Assembly: GCF_020982545.1 (NCBI RefSeq)
Contig: NZ_JAJKLK010000022.1
Span: 372,001-436,000, forward strand
DNA length: 64,000 bases
Direction of reading: 5' to 3'
From: Streptomyces sp. MNU76
Lineage (GTDB): Bacteria; Actinomycetota; Actinomycetes; Streptomycetales; Streptomycetaceae
A program made the translations under genes and the position numbers. The notes beneath the pieces are model-generated. The model was not told where the DNA came from. It saw only the letters and a list, made by a program, of their open reading frames with translations, and searched no databases. This document shows positions 45,230-53,774 of this stretch, piece after piece (position 1 is the first letter of the stretch; each line of letters begins with the position of its first letter).

Positions 45230-46132
45230 TCAGGCCTTCTCCCACACCGACACGTGCTTGGTGCTGTCGTTCGTGAAGGGCTCACCCTTCCACCCCGCCC
45301 ACCGGTCCCGCAGCCGCATCCCGGCCAGCCGCGCCATGAGGTCCAGCTCGGCCGGCCAGACGTACCGGAACGGGATCGACCGGTACTGAGTCCGCCCGTC
45401 GACGACCGTCACGTGGTGCGACCGCATCCCCTGCGTCGCCACGTCGTACGTGTCGAACCCCAGCCGCCGCGGACCGACCCGGAACGGCACCGCGTTCTGC
45501 CCCGGCGGCAGTCTGCGCAGGTCGGGCACCCCGACCTCGATGACGAAGTGACCGCCCCGCACGAGATGGGCGGCGGCGTTGCGGAAGCACTCCACCTGCG
45601 CGTCCTGCGTGGTCAGATTGCCGATCGTGTTGAAGACCAGGTACGCGACGGTGAACCCGGGGCCGCCGACCCGAGCCGTGGCGAAGTCCCCGACGGTGAC
45701 GCCGATGCCGTCGCCGCCCGGCTTGGCCCGCAGCCGCCGCACCATGGCCCGCGACAGGTCGATCCCGTGCACCGGCACACCCCGCCGGGCGAGCGGCACC
45801 GCGATGCGCCCGGTGCCGATCCCGAACTCCAAGGCCCGCGCGTCCCCTCCCGGCGCGCCCGCGAGGCCGGCGATCAGGTCCACGACAGGGTTGACGGCGT
45901 CCGCGCCGAACACCTCGTCGGAGGGGTCGTCCGAGGGGCCGTCGTAGTGCGCGGCGACGGCTTCCCCGAAGTACCCGTCGGGGTCGTCGACAGTCTCGTA
46001 CTCGTCCACGAAGCCACTCCCGTCCCCGTCCCCGTCCCCGTCCCCGTTCCCGCTCTTGCTCTCGCTCCCGCTCCCGCTCCCGCTCCCGCTCTTGCTCTCG
46101 CTCCCGTTTCCGCTTCCGTCGTCCGAACTCAT
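45230..46132 (-). CDS. Class I SAM-dependent methyltransferase
   Basis: ATG 46132 overlaps the stop of the GNAT gene (ATGA). The first about 40 residues are Gly/Ser/Asp repeats. The methyltransferase core starts at DEYETVDDPDGYFGEAVAAH. Motif I is ARALEFGIGTGRIAVPLARR, motif II GVPVHGIDLSRAMVRRLRAK, then VGDFATARVGGPGFTVAYLV and GGHFVIEVGVPDLRRLPPGQ. Closest in style to small-molecule methyltransferases of unknown target. It forms a two-gene unit with the acetyltransferase. Confidence 0.85.
   Translation of the reverse strand: MSSDDGSGNGSESKSGSGSGSGSESKSGNGDGDGDGDGSGFVDEYETVDDPDGYFGEAVAAHYDGPSDDPSDEVFGADAVNPVVDLIAGLAGAPGGDARALEFGIGTGRIAVPLARRGVPVHGIDLSRAMVRRLRAKPGGDGIGVTVGDFATARVGGPGFTVAYLVFNTIGNLTTQDAQVECFRNAAAHLVRGGHFVIEVGVPDLRRLPPGQNAVPFRVGPRRLGFDTYDVATQGMRSHHVTVVDGRTQYRSIPFRYVWPAELDLMARLAGMRLRDRWAGWKGEPFTNDSTKHVSVWEKA
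46020..46112 (+). repeat. Hexanucleotide low-complexity repeat
   Basis: Runs of CCGTCC and GCTCCC/GCTCTC units encoding alternating Gly-Asp and Gly-Ser at the methyltransferase N-terminus. It is prone to slippage, so repeat number may vary. Confidence 0.8.
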
Positions 46133-46725
46133 CGAATCCCCTCCGGGGTCGGGTCCGTGGCCAGTCGGGCGTGCAGGTGGGCGTCCCGGAACTCGTCCTG
46201 GCTCCCCTCGGCGAACGCCGCCCCGCGCATGAGCCCCTCGTACGAGAACCCGCACAGCTCGGCGATACGACAGGACGCGGCATGGCCGACGACGTGGTCG
46301 AGTTCGAGCCGGTGGATGCCGAGTTCGGTGAACGTCCAGCGGGCGGCGAGGTCGAGAGCCCGGGTGGCGACCCGGCGGCCACGGGCCTCGGGCAGCACCC
46401 AGTAGCCGACGACGGCCCGGCGCATGTGCGCGTCGATCCCGCTCAGCCCGACCTGCCCGAGGATCGCGCCGCTCTCCGCGTCCATGATCCGGAAGGCCAC
46501 GGTCGTGCCCTCCGCGTCGGACTCGGCGCGCCGCCGCAGCGACTCCCGGGCGCCCTCGAAGCTCGCGTCCCACACCAGAGGGGTGTTCCACCGCCGGAAG
46601 TCGGGGTCGGTACGCCCCCGCAGCCACGCCTCGACATCGGCGTCGGACTCGGCGTCCCAGGCACACAGGCGCAGCCCGTGCCCGCACGGCCAGGGATCCG
46701 GCACACACTCATCAGTACGGCTCAC
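46129..46725 (-). CDS. GNAT-family N-acetyltransferase (RimJ-like)
   Basis: 198 residues: GHGLRLCAWDAESDADVEAW, FRIMDAESGAILGQVGLSGI, MRRAVVGYWVLPEARGRRVA, TRALDLAARWTFTELGIHRL, ELDHVVGHAASCRIAELCGF, SYEGLMRGA. The Q/R-x-x-G-x-G/A acetyl-CoA loop is EARGRRVA. It is typical of RimJ/RimL-like enzymes that modify protein N-termini or small amines. Translationally coupled to the methyltransferase downstream. Confidence 0.85.
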   Translation of the reverse strand: MSRTDECVPDPWPCGHGLRLCAWDAESDADVEAWLRGRTDPDFRRWNTPLVWDASFEGARESLRRRAESDAEGTTVAFRIMDAESGAILGQVGLSGIDAHMRRAVVGYWVLPEARGRRVATRALDLAARWTFTELGIHRLELDHVVGHAASCRIAELCGFSYEGLMRGAAFAEGSQDEFRDAHLHARLATDPTPEGIR

Positions 46726-46749
46726 CCGCCCATTGAAACGCGTACCCCT

Positions 46750-47208
46750 TCACCGACGCGCGCGAAATACGGGCACCACGAACTCCCCCGCTTCCCGGAA
46801 CACCACCTCCAACTCCATCCCCATCCGGAGCCCACCGGCCTCCTCCTCGGCCTTCTCTCTTGCCTTCTCCCCGGGCGCCTCCACGACCTCGGTCATCATC
46901 CGGGGCCCCTCGACGAGGTCGACGACGGCGGGGACGTACGGAGTCCGCTCCCCGAAGGGCGGCAGGTCGTTGCGGTGGACGACGGACCAGGTGTAGAGCA
47001 CGGCGCGCCCGGAGGCCTCCTCCCACCGCACGTCCTCGCTCCAGCAGTAGGGGCAGAACTCGCGCGGGTAGTGGTGGGCGCGTCCACAGCCCGCCGCTCC
47101 GCACCGCCGCAGCAGCAAGCGCCCGTCGGCGGCGGCGTCCCAGTACGTACGACTGAGGCCGTCGGCCTCCGGCTGATCGAACCGCACGCCCTCGCCACCC
47201 CTCACCAC
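46750..47208 (-). CDS. Zinc-ribbon OB-fold protein (DUF35)
   Basis: 152 residues. Zinc ribbon: LLRRCGAAGCGRAHHYPREF then CPYCWSED, with both Cys pairs. OB-fold: VLYTWSVVHRNDLPPFGERT, YVPAVVDLVEGPRMMTEVVE, MGMELEVVFREAGEFVVPVF. This is the longer DUF35 type seen with Ltp/thiolase-like proteins, and it could pair with the 42752 protein, which has no adjacent DUF35 gene. A Glu/Ala-rich insert (PGEKAREKAEEEAG) is unusual. It lies downstream of the DoxX-like gene, probably in one transcript. Confidence 0.85.
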   Translation of the reverse strand: MVRGGEGVRFDQPEADGLSRTYWDAAADGRLLLRRCGAAGCGRAHHYPREFCPYCWSEDVRWEEASGRAVLYTWSVVHRNDLPPFGERTPYVPAVVDLVEGPRMMTEVVEAPGEKAREKAEEEAGGLRMGMELEVVFREAGEFVVPVFRARR

Positions 47209-47241
47209 CAGGCTCCCCTCACCACCGGGCTCCCTGACCCG

Positions 47242-47695
47242 TCAGAACAGCCCCAACGCGCTGTCCACCGACCACGTCTGCCACGACATCCCGAACAGCG
47301 CCACCACCGAGATGAGCGCCATCATCGAGTTCTGCCCCTGCTCGGCCCAGTCGTGGATCATCAGCACGAGATAGAGGAGATTGAGCACCAGCCCGCCGAC
47401 GAGCGCGATCGGCGTGAGGAATCCGAGGATCAGCCCGAGACCGAGGGCGAGTTCGGCGTAGACGACGACGTACGCCATGACTTTCTGTCGAGGCCTGACC
47501 ACCATGTCGAACCCCCCGCGCACCGCTCCCCACCGGTGCTTCTCCGCGACCCCGCCGCCCAGGCGATCCCGGCCCCTCCTGGAACCAGGCCCTCTTGTCC
47601 TTGTGCCGCCAGCTCTCCAGCCACCACAGCCCGAGCCCGATACGAAGCACGGCCACCCATTCGGCACCGCTGAGCCAGATCGTCTCCATGGACAT
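47242..47695 (-). CDS. DoxX-family membrane protein, two single-base frameshifts
   Basis: The N-terminus METIWLSGAEWVAVLRIGLG with LWWLESWRHKDKRAWFQEG is in one frame. The remaining helices (MAYVVVYAELALGLGLILGF, LTPIALVGGLVLNLLYLVLM, MMALISVVALFGM) are in another. Adding one G to each of two G4 runs (plus-strand C runs 47573-47576 and 47550-47553) gives QEGAGIAWAAGVAEKHRWGA and a continuous protein of about 152 residues with four helices. DoxX proteins are membrane redox-associated proteins of unclear role. Operator 26 bp upstream. Confidence 0.75.
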
Positions 47696-47720
47696 CGCCC
47701 TTCCGCACCCACGCGGGAAT

Positions 47721-47735
47721 CTGACGGTACGTCAG
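47721..47735. promoter_or_regulatory. Operator upstream of the DoxX-DUF35 unit
   Basis: CTGACGGTACGTCAG, a perfect palindrome. It lies between the DoxX-like gene (26 bp) and the divergent monooxygenase gene (212 bp). Confidence 0.8.
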
Positions 47736-47946
47736 TTCAGCGGATGGGGGGCCGGCGCGCAAGGGGGCCGCTCCTCGTATCTGCTGCACCCCTCGGAGAG
47801 GGACGCACTCCTCACACCCGCGACCCGCTGGAGGGCACTCTCCCCACATTCCGACCGGACTACGCCACAGACCCCACCCACCCTCCTACACCCGTGATCA
47901 ATCCGCAACCAATTCCGGTCTTGACCGAGACCCAACAAGTGAAGGC

Positions 47947-49206
47947 GTGAATACGCTCAGGCACATGGCCGACTCCACTGCATCCGCCGACTCCACCGCG
48001 CCCGCGGGGTCCGCGACCCCCGCCCTCGCCGACCGCCCCGTCTATGTGATCGGCGGCGGACCCGGTGGACTGGCCGTCGCGTACGCGCTGCGGGCCCGGG
48101 GCGTGCGGGCGGTCGTGCTGGAGAAGTCGGACAAGGTCGGGGCGTCCTGGCGGCGGCACTACGACCGGCTGCATCTGCACACGACCCGGCGCCTGTCGGC
48201 GCTGCCCGGCCTGCCCATGCCGCGCCGCTTCGGCCGGTGGACCTCCCGGGACGACGTCGTGCGGTACCTGGAGAAGTACGCCGAGGTGCACCAGCTGGAG
48301 ATCGTCACGGGCGTCGAGGTCTCCCGTGTCGAGCGCGGCGCGGACGGCACCGGCTGGCTGCTGCACGCCACCGGCGGCCGCGAGCTGACCGGCGGCGCGG
48401 TCGTCGTCGCCACCGGCTACAACCACACGCCCCTCATCCCCGACTGGCCCGGCCGGGACTCCTACCAGGGTGAGCTGGTGCACGCCGCCGAGTACCGCAA
48501 TCCGCAGCCCTACGCCGGCCGGGACGTCCTCGTCGTCGGCATCGGCAACACCGGCGCCGAGATCGCCGTCGACCTGGCCGAGGGCGGGGCGGCGCGCGTC
48601 CGGCTCGCGGTGCGGACGGCCCCGCACATCGTGCGCCGGTCGACCGCCGGGTGGGCGGCCCAGTACACGGGTGTCCTCGTACGGCGGCTGCCGGTCGCCC
48701 TCGTGGACCGGCTCGCCAAGCCGATGGCGAGACTCAGCGTGCCGGACCTGTCGGCGCACGGCCTGGCCCGGCCCGACACCGGCCTCTACTCCCGCGTGCA
48801 CGAGGGTGCCGTCCCCGTGCAGGACGTCGGCCTCATCGACGCCGTACGCAAAGGGAAGGTCGAGATCGTCGGCCCGGTCGAGGGGTTCGAGGACGGCAAG
48901 GTCGTCCTCGGCGACGGCACCCGCGTGGAGACCGACGCCGTGATCGCCGCCACCGGCTACCGGCGGGCCCTGGAGGGACTCGTCGGGCACCTCGACGTGC
49001 TCGACGAGCGCGGGAAGCCCGTCGTACACGGCGCCCGCACTCCCGCGAACGCCCCGGGCCTGTACTTCACCGGCTTCACCAACCCCATCAGCGGCATGCT
49101 CCGCGAACTCGCCCTCGACGCCGAGAAGATCGCCAAGGCGGTCACCAGGACCGGCGGGGTCGCCACCCTCGACGCGATCACCGTACGAATCCGCACCGCC
49201 CGCTGA
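47947..49206 (+). CDS. Flavin-containing monooxygenase (FMO/BVMO-like)
   Basis: 419 residues; ATG 47965 is an equally good start. FAD motif PVYVIGGGPGGLAVAYALRA, then KVGASWRRHYDRLHLHTTRR, whose position recalls the FMO fingerprint. The NADPH motif is RDVLVVGIGNTGAEIAVDLA, with VIAATGYRRALEGLVGHLDV and GLYFTGFTNPISGMLRELAL near the end. It should hydroxylate or insert oxygen into a hydrophobic substrate. Such enzymes are frequent in steroid and terpenoid catabolism. The nearest operator is 212 bp upstream on the divergent side. Confidence 0.85.
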   Translation: MNTLRHMADSTASADSTAPAGSATPALADRPVYVIGGGPGGLAVAYALRARGVRAVVLEKSDKVGASWRRHYDRLHLHTTRRLSALPGLPMPRRFGRWTSRDDVVRYLEKYAEVHQLEIVTGVEVSRVERGADGTGWLLHATGGRELTGGAVVVATGYNHTPLIPDWPGRDSYQGELVHAAEYRNPQPYAGRDVLVVGIGNTGAEIAVDLAEGGAARVRLAVRTAPHIVRRSTAGWAAQYTGVLVRRLPVALVDRLAKPMARLSVPDLSAHGLARPDTGLYSRVHEGAVPVQDVGLIDAVRKGKVEIVGPVEGFEDGKVVLGDGTRVETDAVIAATGYRRALEGLVGHLDVLDERGKPVVHGARTPANAPGLYFTGFTNPISGMLRELALDAEKIAKAVTRTGGVATLDAITVRIRTAR

Positions 49207-49256
49207 CGGCCCCCTCCACATCGGACGCACACCACCGCCGGGCGAGCTCGCTCCCC

Positions 49257-49318
49257 CGATCACCGAGTCGTCGTTCGCGGACGACCCCGATCACCGGATT
49301 ACTGTTCGCGGACGACCC
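49257..49318 (+). repeat. Two 31-bp direct repeats
   Basis: CGATCACCGAGTCGTCGTTC and CGATCACCGGATTACTGTTC, both followed by GCGGACGACCC. They lie in the gap downstream of the monooxygenase gene. Function unknown. Confidence 0.65.
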
Positions 49319-49394
49319 CGGTCACAGGTCTGACCACCGCCCCGCGTGGGTACAACCTCCTTACTGCCGCGTAACTTTGCTCGCACACCCATTC

Positions 49395-49409
49395 CTGACA
49401 CAGCGTCAG
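49395..49409. promoter_or_regulatory. Distal operator upstream of the 49500 gene
   Basis: CTGACACAGCGTCAG with perfect half-sites. It is 31 bp from the proximal copy, centre to centre. Confidence 0.7.
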
Positions 49410-49425
49410 TTCAGTAGTCTTGAAT

Positions 49426-49440
49426 CTGACGTGTCGTCAG
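49426..49440. promoter_or_regulatory. Proximal operator upstream of the 49500 gene
   Basis: CTGACGTGTCGTCAG within ATCTGACGTGTCGTCAGAT. It is 59 bp before ATG 49500. Confidence 0.8.
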
Positions 49441-49499
49441 ATACGTGAACGTCGTCGCCACGTCACTGAATTGGCTGTCACACAGGAGCGGGCGGACCG

Positions 49500-51752
49500 A
49501 TGCTTGGATCAACCCACGGCACCCTCACCACCGACTCCCGCCGGGCCCGGGCCATCGCGTGCGGCGAGCACCCCGCACAGGTCGTGCACGGCAGACCCGC
49601 CGAGGCCGGCGACCTCGATGTCAGCGGACGCCCGTTGTACGCCGACGTACCCGATCTGGACCGTTTCTTCCGCCCGGAGTCCGTGGCCGTCGTCGGCGCG
49701 TCGGACGCGGAAGGCCGGCCCAACACCGGGATCACCCGCCAACTGCTCGCCTGGTCCGAACGCGTGGGCGCCCGGCTCCACCCCGTGCACCCCACCCGGG
49801 AGTCGGTCTTCGGCATCCCTTGTGCCCCTTGCGTCGCCGCGCTGCCCGAACAGGTCGACCTCGCCGTCCTCCTCGTCTCCGACCCCCTCCCCGTGATCGG
49901 CGAACTGGCCGAGGCCAAGGTGAAGTTCGCCGTCGCCTTCGCCTCCGGTTTCGCCGAGACCGGCGCGGAGGGTGCCGCCGCCCAGGAGCGGCTGGCCGCC
50001 GCCGTGGCCCGGGCCGACGGCCTGCGGCTGCTCGGCCCCAACACCAACCTCAACGCCTTCGAGCGCTTCCGCGACGACCTCGACGGCCCGGCGATCGCGC
50101 TGATCACCCAGTCCGGCCACCAGGGCCGCCCCGTCTTCTCCCTCCAGGAACTCGGCATCCGCCTCTCCCACTGGGCCCCCACCGGCAACGAGGCCGACCT
50201 GGAGACCGCCGACTTCATCTCCTACTTCGCCGAACGCCCCGAGGTGGGCGCCATCGCCGCGTACGTCGAGGGCCTCAAGGACGGCCGCGCCTTCCTCCTC
50301 GCCGCCGACCGTGCCGCCCGGCGCGGTGTCCCCGTCGTCGCCGTCAAGGTCGGCCGCACCGAGACCGGCGCCCGCACCGCCGCCTCCCACACCGGCAAGC
50401 TCACCGGCGCGGACACGGTCGTCGACGCGGCGATGCGCCAGTTCGGAGTGATCCGCGTCGACGGGCTCGACGAACTCCAGGACACGGCGACCCTCTTGGC
50501 CAGGGCCCGGCGACCGCGCGTCCCGGGGTCGGCCGTACCGCGACCCGAAGGCGTCGTCGTCTATTCGATCTCGGGCGGCACGGGCGCGCACTTCGCCGAC
50601 CTGGCCACCGAGGCCGGACTGCCCCTCCCCACGCTCTCCGAGGCCAAGCAGGCCGAGCTGCACCAGTGGATCCCCGACTATCTGAGCGTGGCCAACCCCG
50701 TCGACAACGGCGGCCACCCGGTGGGCGACTGGCGCGGCCCCCGCATCCTCGACGCGATCCTCGACGACCCGGAGGTGGGGGTGCTGATCTGCCCCATCAC
50801 CGGCCCCTTCCCGCCCATGAGCGACAAGCTCGCCCAGGACCTGGTGGACGCGGCGGAGCGGACGGACAAGCTGGTCTGCGTGGTGTGGGGGTCGCCGGTG
50901 GGCACCGAGGCCGCGTACCGCGAGACGCTGCTCGGGTCGTCCCGGGTGGCGACCTTCCGCACCTTCGCCAACTGCATCACGGCCGTCCGCGCCCACCTCG
51001 ACCACTCCCGCTTCACGGCCGCCTACCGCTCGCCCTTCGACGAGGCACCCCGCTCCCCCTCGCCCTCCTTCCGCAAGGCGCAGGCGCTGATGCGTCCGGG
51101 GCAGCAACTGAGCGAGCACGCGGCCAAGCAGTTGCTGCGGGCGTACGGCATCCGGGTGCCGCGCGAGCAGTTGGTGACCAGTGCGGCGGCGGCCGTACGC
51201 GCGGCGAGCCTCGTCGGCTACCCGGTGGTGATGAAGGCGTCCGGCGCGAGCATCGCCCACAAGACGGAGCTCGGCCTGGTGAAGATCGGCCTGACCTCCG
51301 CGAGCCAGATCCGCGACGCCTATCGCGAACTCACCGACATCGCCCGCTACGAGGACGTCTCCCTCGACGGGGTGCTGGTCTGCCAGATGGTGGAGCGGGG
51401 CGTGGAGATGGTCGTGGGCGTGACCCACGACGACCTCTTCGGGCCCACGGTCACCGTCGGCCTCGGTGGTGTCCTCGTGGAGGTGCTCCGCGACTCCGCC
51501 GTACGGGTGCCGCCCTTCGGCGAGGACCAGGCCCACGCCATGCTCGCCGAACTGCGCGGGCGGGCCCTGCTGGACGGGGTCCGCGGGGCTCCCCCGTCCG
51601 ATGTGGACGCCCTCGTGGAGGTCGTGCTCCGCGTGCAGCGCATGGCGCTCGAACTCGGGGACCGGATAGCGGAGCTGGACATCAACCCCCTGATGGTGCT
51701 GCCGAGGGGGCAGGGGGCGGTGGCCCTGGACGCACTGGCGGTGTGCCGCTGA
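49500..51752 (+). CDS. Acyl-CoA synthetase, NDP-forming (acetate-CoA ligase family)
   Basis: 750 residues. N-terminal CoA-binding Rossmann domain: FFRPESVAVVGASDAEGRPN, LHPVHPTRESVFGIPCAPCV, LLGPNTNLNAFERF. The succinyl-CoA synthetase-like domain has SHTGKLTGADTVVDAAMRQF, with the phospho-His region, and VYSISGGTGAHFADLATEAG. The C-terminal ATP-grasp domain has LLRAYGIRVPREQLVTSAAA, GYPVVMKASGASIAHKTELG, VTVGLGGVLVEVLRDSAVRV and LDINPLMVLPRGQGAVALDA. It forms an acyl-CoA using ATP and releasing ADP. First gene of an operon with the next hydratase, with two operators upstream. Confidence 0.9.
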   Translation: MLGSTHGTLTTDSRRARAIACGEHPAQVVHGRPAEAGDLDVSGRPLYADVPDLDRFFRPESVAVVGASDAEGRPNTGITRQLLAWSERVGARLHPVHPTRESVFGIPCAPCVAALPEQVDLAVLLVSDPLPVIGELAEAKVKFAVAFASGFAETGAEGAAAQERLAAAVARADGLRLLGPNTNLNAFERFRDDLDGPAIALITQSGHQGRPVFSLQELGIRLSHWAPTGNEADLETADFISYFAERPEVGAIAAYVEGLKDGRAFLLAADRAARRGVPVVAVKVGRTETGARTAASHTGKLTGADTVVDAAMRQFGVIRVDGLDELQDTATLLARARRPRVPGSAVPRPEGVVVYSISGGTGAHFADLATEAGLPLPTLSEAKQAELHQWIPDYLSVANPVDNGGHPVGDWRGPRILDAILDDPEVGVLICPITGPFPPMSDKLAQDLVDAAERTDKLVCVVWGSPVGTEAAYRETLLGSSRVATFRTFANCITAVRAHLDHSRFTAAYRSPFDEAPRSPSPSFRKAQALMRPGQQLSEHAAKQLLRAYGIRVPREQLVTSAAAAVRAASLVGYPVVMKASGASIAHKTELGLVKIGLTSASQIRDAYRELTDIARYEDVSLDGVLVCQMVERGVEMVVGVTHDDLFGPTVTVGLGGVLVEVLRDSAVRVPPFGEDQAHAMLAELRGRALLDGVRGAPPSDVDALVEVVLRVQRMALELGDRIAELDINPLMVLPRGQGAVALDALAVCR

Positions 51753-51825
51753 GCGCCGACGCGCGAGGAAGGCGCCCCACACACCCAGGACAACCATCAC
51801 CCTCCGCAAGAATCGGAGCACCCAC

Positions 51826-52653
51826 ATGTCCGCTTCCCCCCTTGAACATCCCGAAAAATCCCGTGACTCATTGATACGGCACGCCACTGACAACGCCGTC
51901 TCGTGGATCACGCTCAACCGCCCCGAGGCGATGAACGCCCTCACCTCCGACCAGCGAGAACACCTCATCCGACTCCTTTCGGAGGCCTCCGCCGACCACG
52001 CCGTGCGCGCGGTGGTGATCACGGCCACGGGCCGCGGCTTCTGCGCGGGCGCGGATCTGCGGGGCTCGGCGACGGACGGCGGGGAGCGGGTGCCCGGCGA
52101 CGTCGCGCGCGTCATCCGGCTCGGCGCCCAGCGCCTGATCGCGGCCGTACTCGACTGCGAGAAGCCGGTGATCGCGGCGGTGAACGGCACCGCGGCCGGT
52201 ATCGGCGCGCACCTCGCCCTCGCCTGCGACCTGGTCCTGGCGGCCGAAGAGGCCCGTTTCATCGAGGTGTTCGTCCGGCGCGGGCTGGTCCCCGACGGAG
52301 GCGGCGCGTATCTGCTGCCCCGCCTCATCGGCCCGCAGCGGGCGAAGGAGCTGATGTTCTTCGGCGACGCCCTGTCCGCCGCCGAGGCGGAGCGCCTCGG
52401 CCTCGTCAACCGGGTCGTCCCCGCCCAGGACCTGGAGAAGACGGCCCGCGAGTGGGCGGAACGCCTGGCCGCCGGCCCGACCCGGGCCCTTGCTTCGACC
52501 AAGCACCTGGTCAACACCTCCCTCGACACCGACCGCGCCACCGCCTTCGCCGCCGAGGCCGCCGCGCAGGAGATCAACATGACGACGGCCGACGCCCAGG
52601 AGGGCGTGGCGAGCTTCGTGGAACGACGGACACCGCGCTTCGAGGGCCGCTGA
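51826..52653 (+). CDS. Enoyl-CoA hydratase/isomerase family protein
   Basis: 275 residues: AVSWITLNRPEAMNALTSDQ, AVVITATGRGFCAGADLRGS, AVNGTAAGIGAHLALACDLV, VFVRRGLVPDGGGAYLLPRL, FFGDALSAAEAERLGLVNRV. The FCAGADL and GTAAGIG segments form the oxyanion hole. The residues where hydratases carry two Glu are partly replaced (VRRGLVPDGGG), so it may be an isomerase or hydrolase of the crotonase group. It follows the acyl-CoA synthetase by 73 bp. Confidence 0.88.
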   Translation: MSASPLEHPEKSRDSLIRHATDNAVSWITLNRPEAMNALTSDQREHLIRLLSEASADHAVRAVVITATGRGFCAGADLRGSATDGGERVPGDVARVIRLGAQRLIAAVLDCEKPVIAAVNGTAAGIGAHLALACDLVLAAEEARFIEVFVRRGLVPDGGGAYLLPRLIGPQRAKELMFFGDALSAAEAERLGLVNRVVPAQDLEKTAREWAERLAAGPTRALASTKHLVNTSLDTDRATAFAAEAAAQEINMTTADAQEGVASFVERRTPRFEGR

Positions 52654-52710
52654 CGGCCGAGGCGAGCACGGGTACGGGTCGCCGAGGAGCCTCGGCACGA
52701 GCCTTCACTT

Positions 52711-52725
52711 CTGACGGTCCGTCAG
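52711..52725. promoter_or_regulatory. Operator upstream of the flavin reductase gene
   Basis: CTGACGGTCCGTCAG, identical to 26987-27001. It ends 5 bp before ATG 52731. Confidence 0.8.
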
Positions 52726-52730
52726 CTCTA

Positions 52731-53498
52731 ATGGCTCACGTGATGGGACACGCGGGAATGGCGGCCGCCGCCGTCCGCTATCTGAGAGCGGCCCCGGCGG
52801 ACAGGGGCCGTGGGGCGGCGCACGCGCCCCCGGTCGTCGATGCCCTGCCCCGCCCGGACCTGCGCTGCGTCGGCGAGCACGAGCGGGCACCGGTCGACCA
52901 GGCCGAGTTCCGCCGCGTCCTGGGCCACTTCGCGACGGGCGTCACGGTGATCACGGCCCCGGGGACCCCACCGGCAGACGCCTCCGAGGCGCACCCCGGT
53001 GAACGCACCGGCACGCGGCCAGGGGAGCGCACCGGCACGCGTCCCAGTGAGCGCACCGGCGCGCACGCGGGCGGCGACCTCCCCGGGCAACTCTCCGACC
53101 GCCCCGCCGGCTTCGCCTGCCAGTCCTTCTCCGCGCTCTCCCTCGACCCGCCCCTCGTCGTCTTCATGGTCGGCCGTACGTCGACGACCTGGCCCCTGAT
53201 CGCCCGCGCGGGTGTGTTCTGTGTGAACGTACTCGGCGCGGACCAGGGCGAGTTGTGCCGGCGCTTCGCGGTGAGCGGCGCGGACAAGTTCGCCGGCGTC
53301 GACCACACCCCGGCCCCCGCGACGGGCTCTCCCCGCCTCACCGGCGCCCCCGCCTGGATCGACTGCACGATCCAGGCCGTGCACCCCGGCGGCGACCACC
53401 TGATCGTGGTGGGTCGCGTGGAGTCCCTGGGCGCCGACACCGAAGCGACACCACCGCTGCTGTTCCACCGGGGCCGCTTCGGGGAGCTCAGGGCCTGA
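52731..53498 (+). CDS. Flavin reductase family protein (HpaC/NtaB-like)
   Basis: 255 residues from ATG 52731; ATG 52743 or 52758 are possible. The conserved fold begins at VDQAEFRRVLGHFATGVTVI and continues GFACQSFSALSLDPPLVVFM, VGRTSTTWPLIARAGVFCVN, VLGADQGELCRRFAVSGADK, APAWIDCTIQAVHPGGDHLI. It supplies reduced flavin to a two-component monooxygenase, plausibly the LLM enzyme at 15543. A loop insert repeats GERTGTRPGERTGTRPSERT, encoded by three 30-bp repeats at about 52995-53075, which is unusual for the family. Confidence 0.85.
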   Translation: MAHVMGHAGMAAAAVRYLRAAPADRGRGAAHAPPVVDALPRPDLRCVGEHERAPVDQAEFRRVLGHFATGVTVITAPGTPPADASEAHPGERTGTRPGERTGTRPSERTGAHAGGDLPGQLSDRPAGFACQSFSALSLDPPLVVFMVGRTSTTWPLIARAGVFCVNVLGADQGELCRRFAVSGADKFAGVDHTPAPATGSPRLTGAPAWIDCTIQAVHPGGDHLIVVGRVESLGADTEATPPLLFHRGRFGELRA

Positions 53499-53610
53499 GG
53501 CCGGAGGCGGGCACCACTCCTTCGAGTGCATGCCGCGCGAACCAGGACCCTGGCTCATACGCTGCTCATAACGGCACATCCAGCGCCCGCTGCCCGAGCC
53601 TCAGACCGCG

Positions 53611-53733
53611 ACCACGACCGCCGCGCGGGAGTCCATGTCCGTGCGCACGTTCACCCGCCGCTTCCGCGAGGAGGTCGACATCAGCCCGGGCCAGTGGCTC
53701 ACCCAGCAGCGCGTCGAACGCGCCCGCCACCGC
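53611..53733 (+). pseudogene. Fragment of an AraC-family regulator
   Basis: The frame reads TTTAARESMSVRTFTRRFRE then EVDISPGQWLTQQRVERARH, the first-to-second HTH linker of a GlxA-like AraC regulator. Neither the amidase-like N-terminal domain nor the second recognition helix is present. It is wedged between the flavin reductase and the convergent alcohol dehydrogenase. Confidence 0.65.
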
Positions 53734-53774
53734 CGCTGTCGCAGCCACCACCCCTGTCGCAAACCCCAAGCCCC

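Noticed and set aside
49509..52580. Minus-strand open frame of 1,023 codons antisense to the ADP-forming synthetase and hydratase
   Set aside because: Same GC artefact. The plus strand carries complete, recognisable enzymes.
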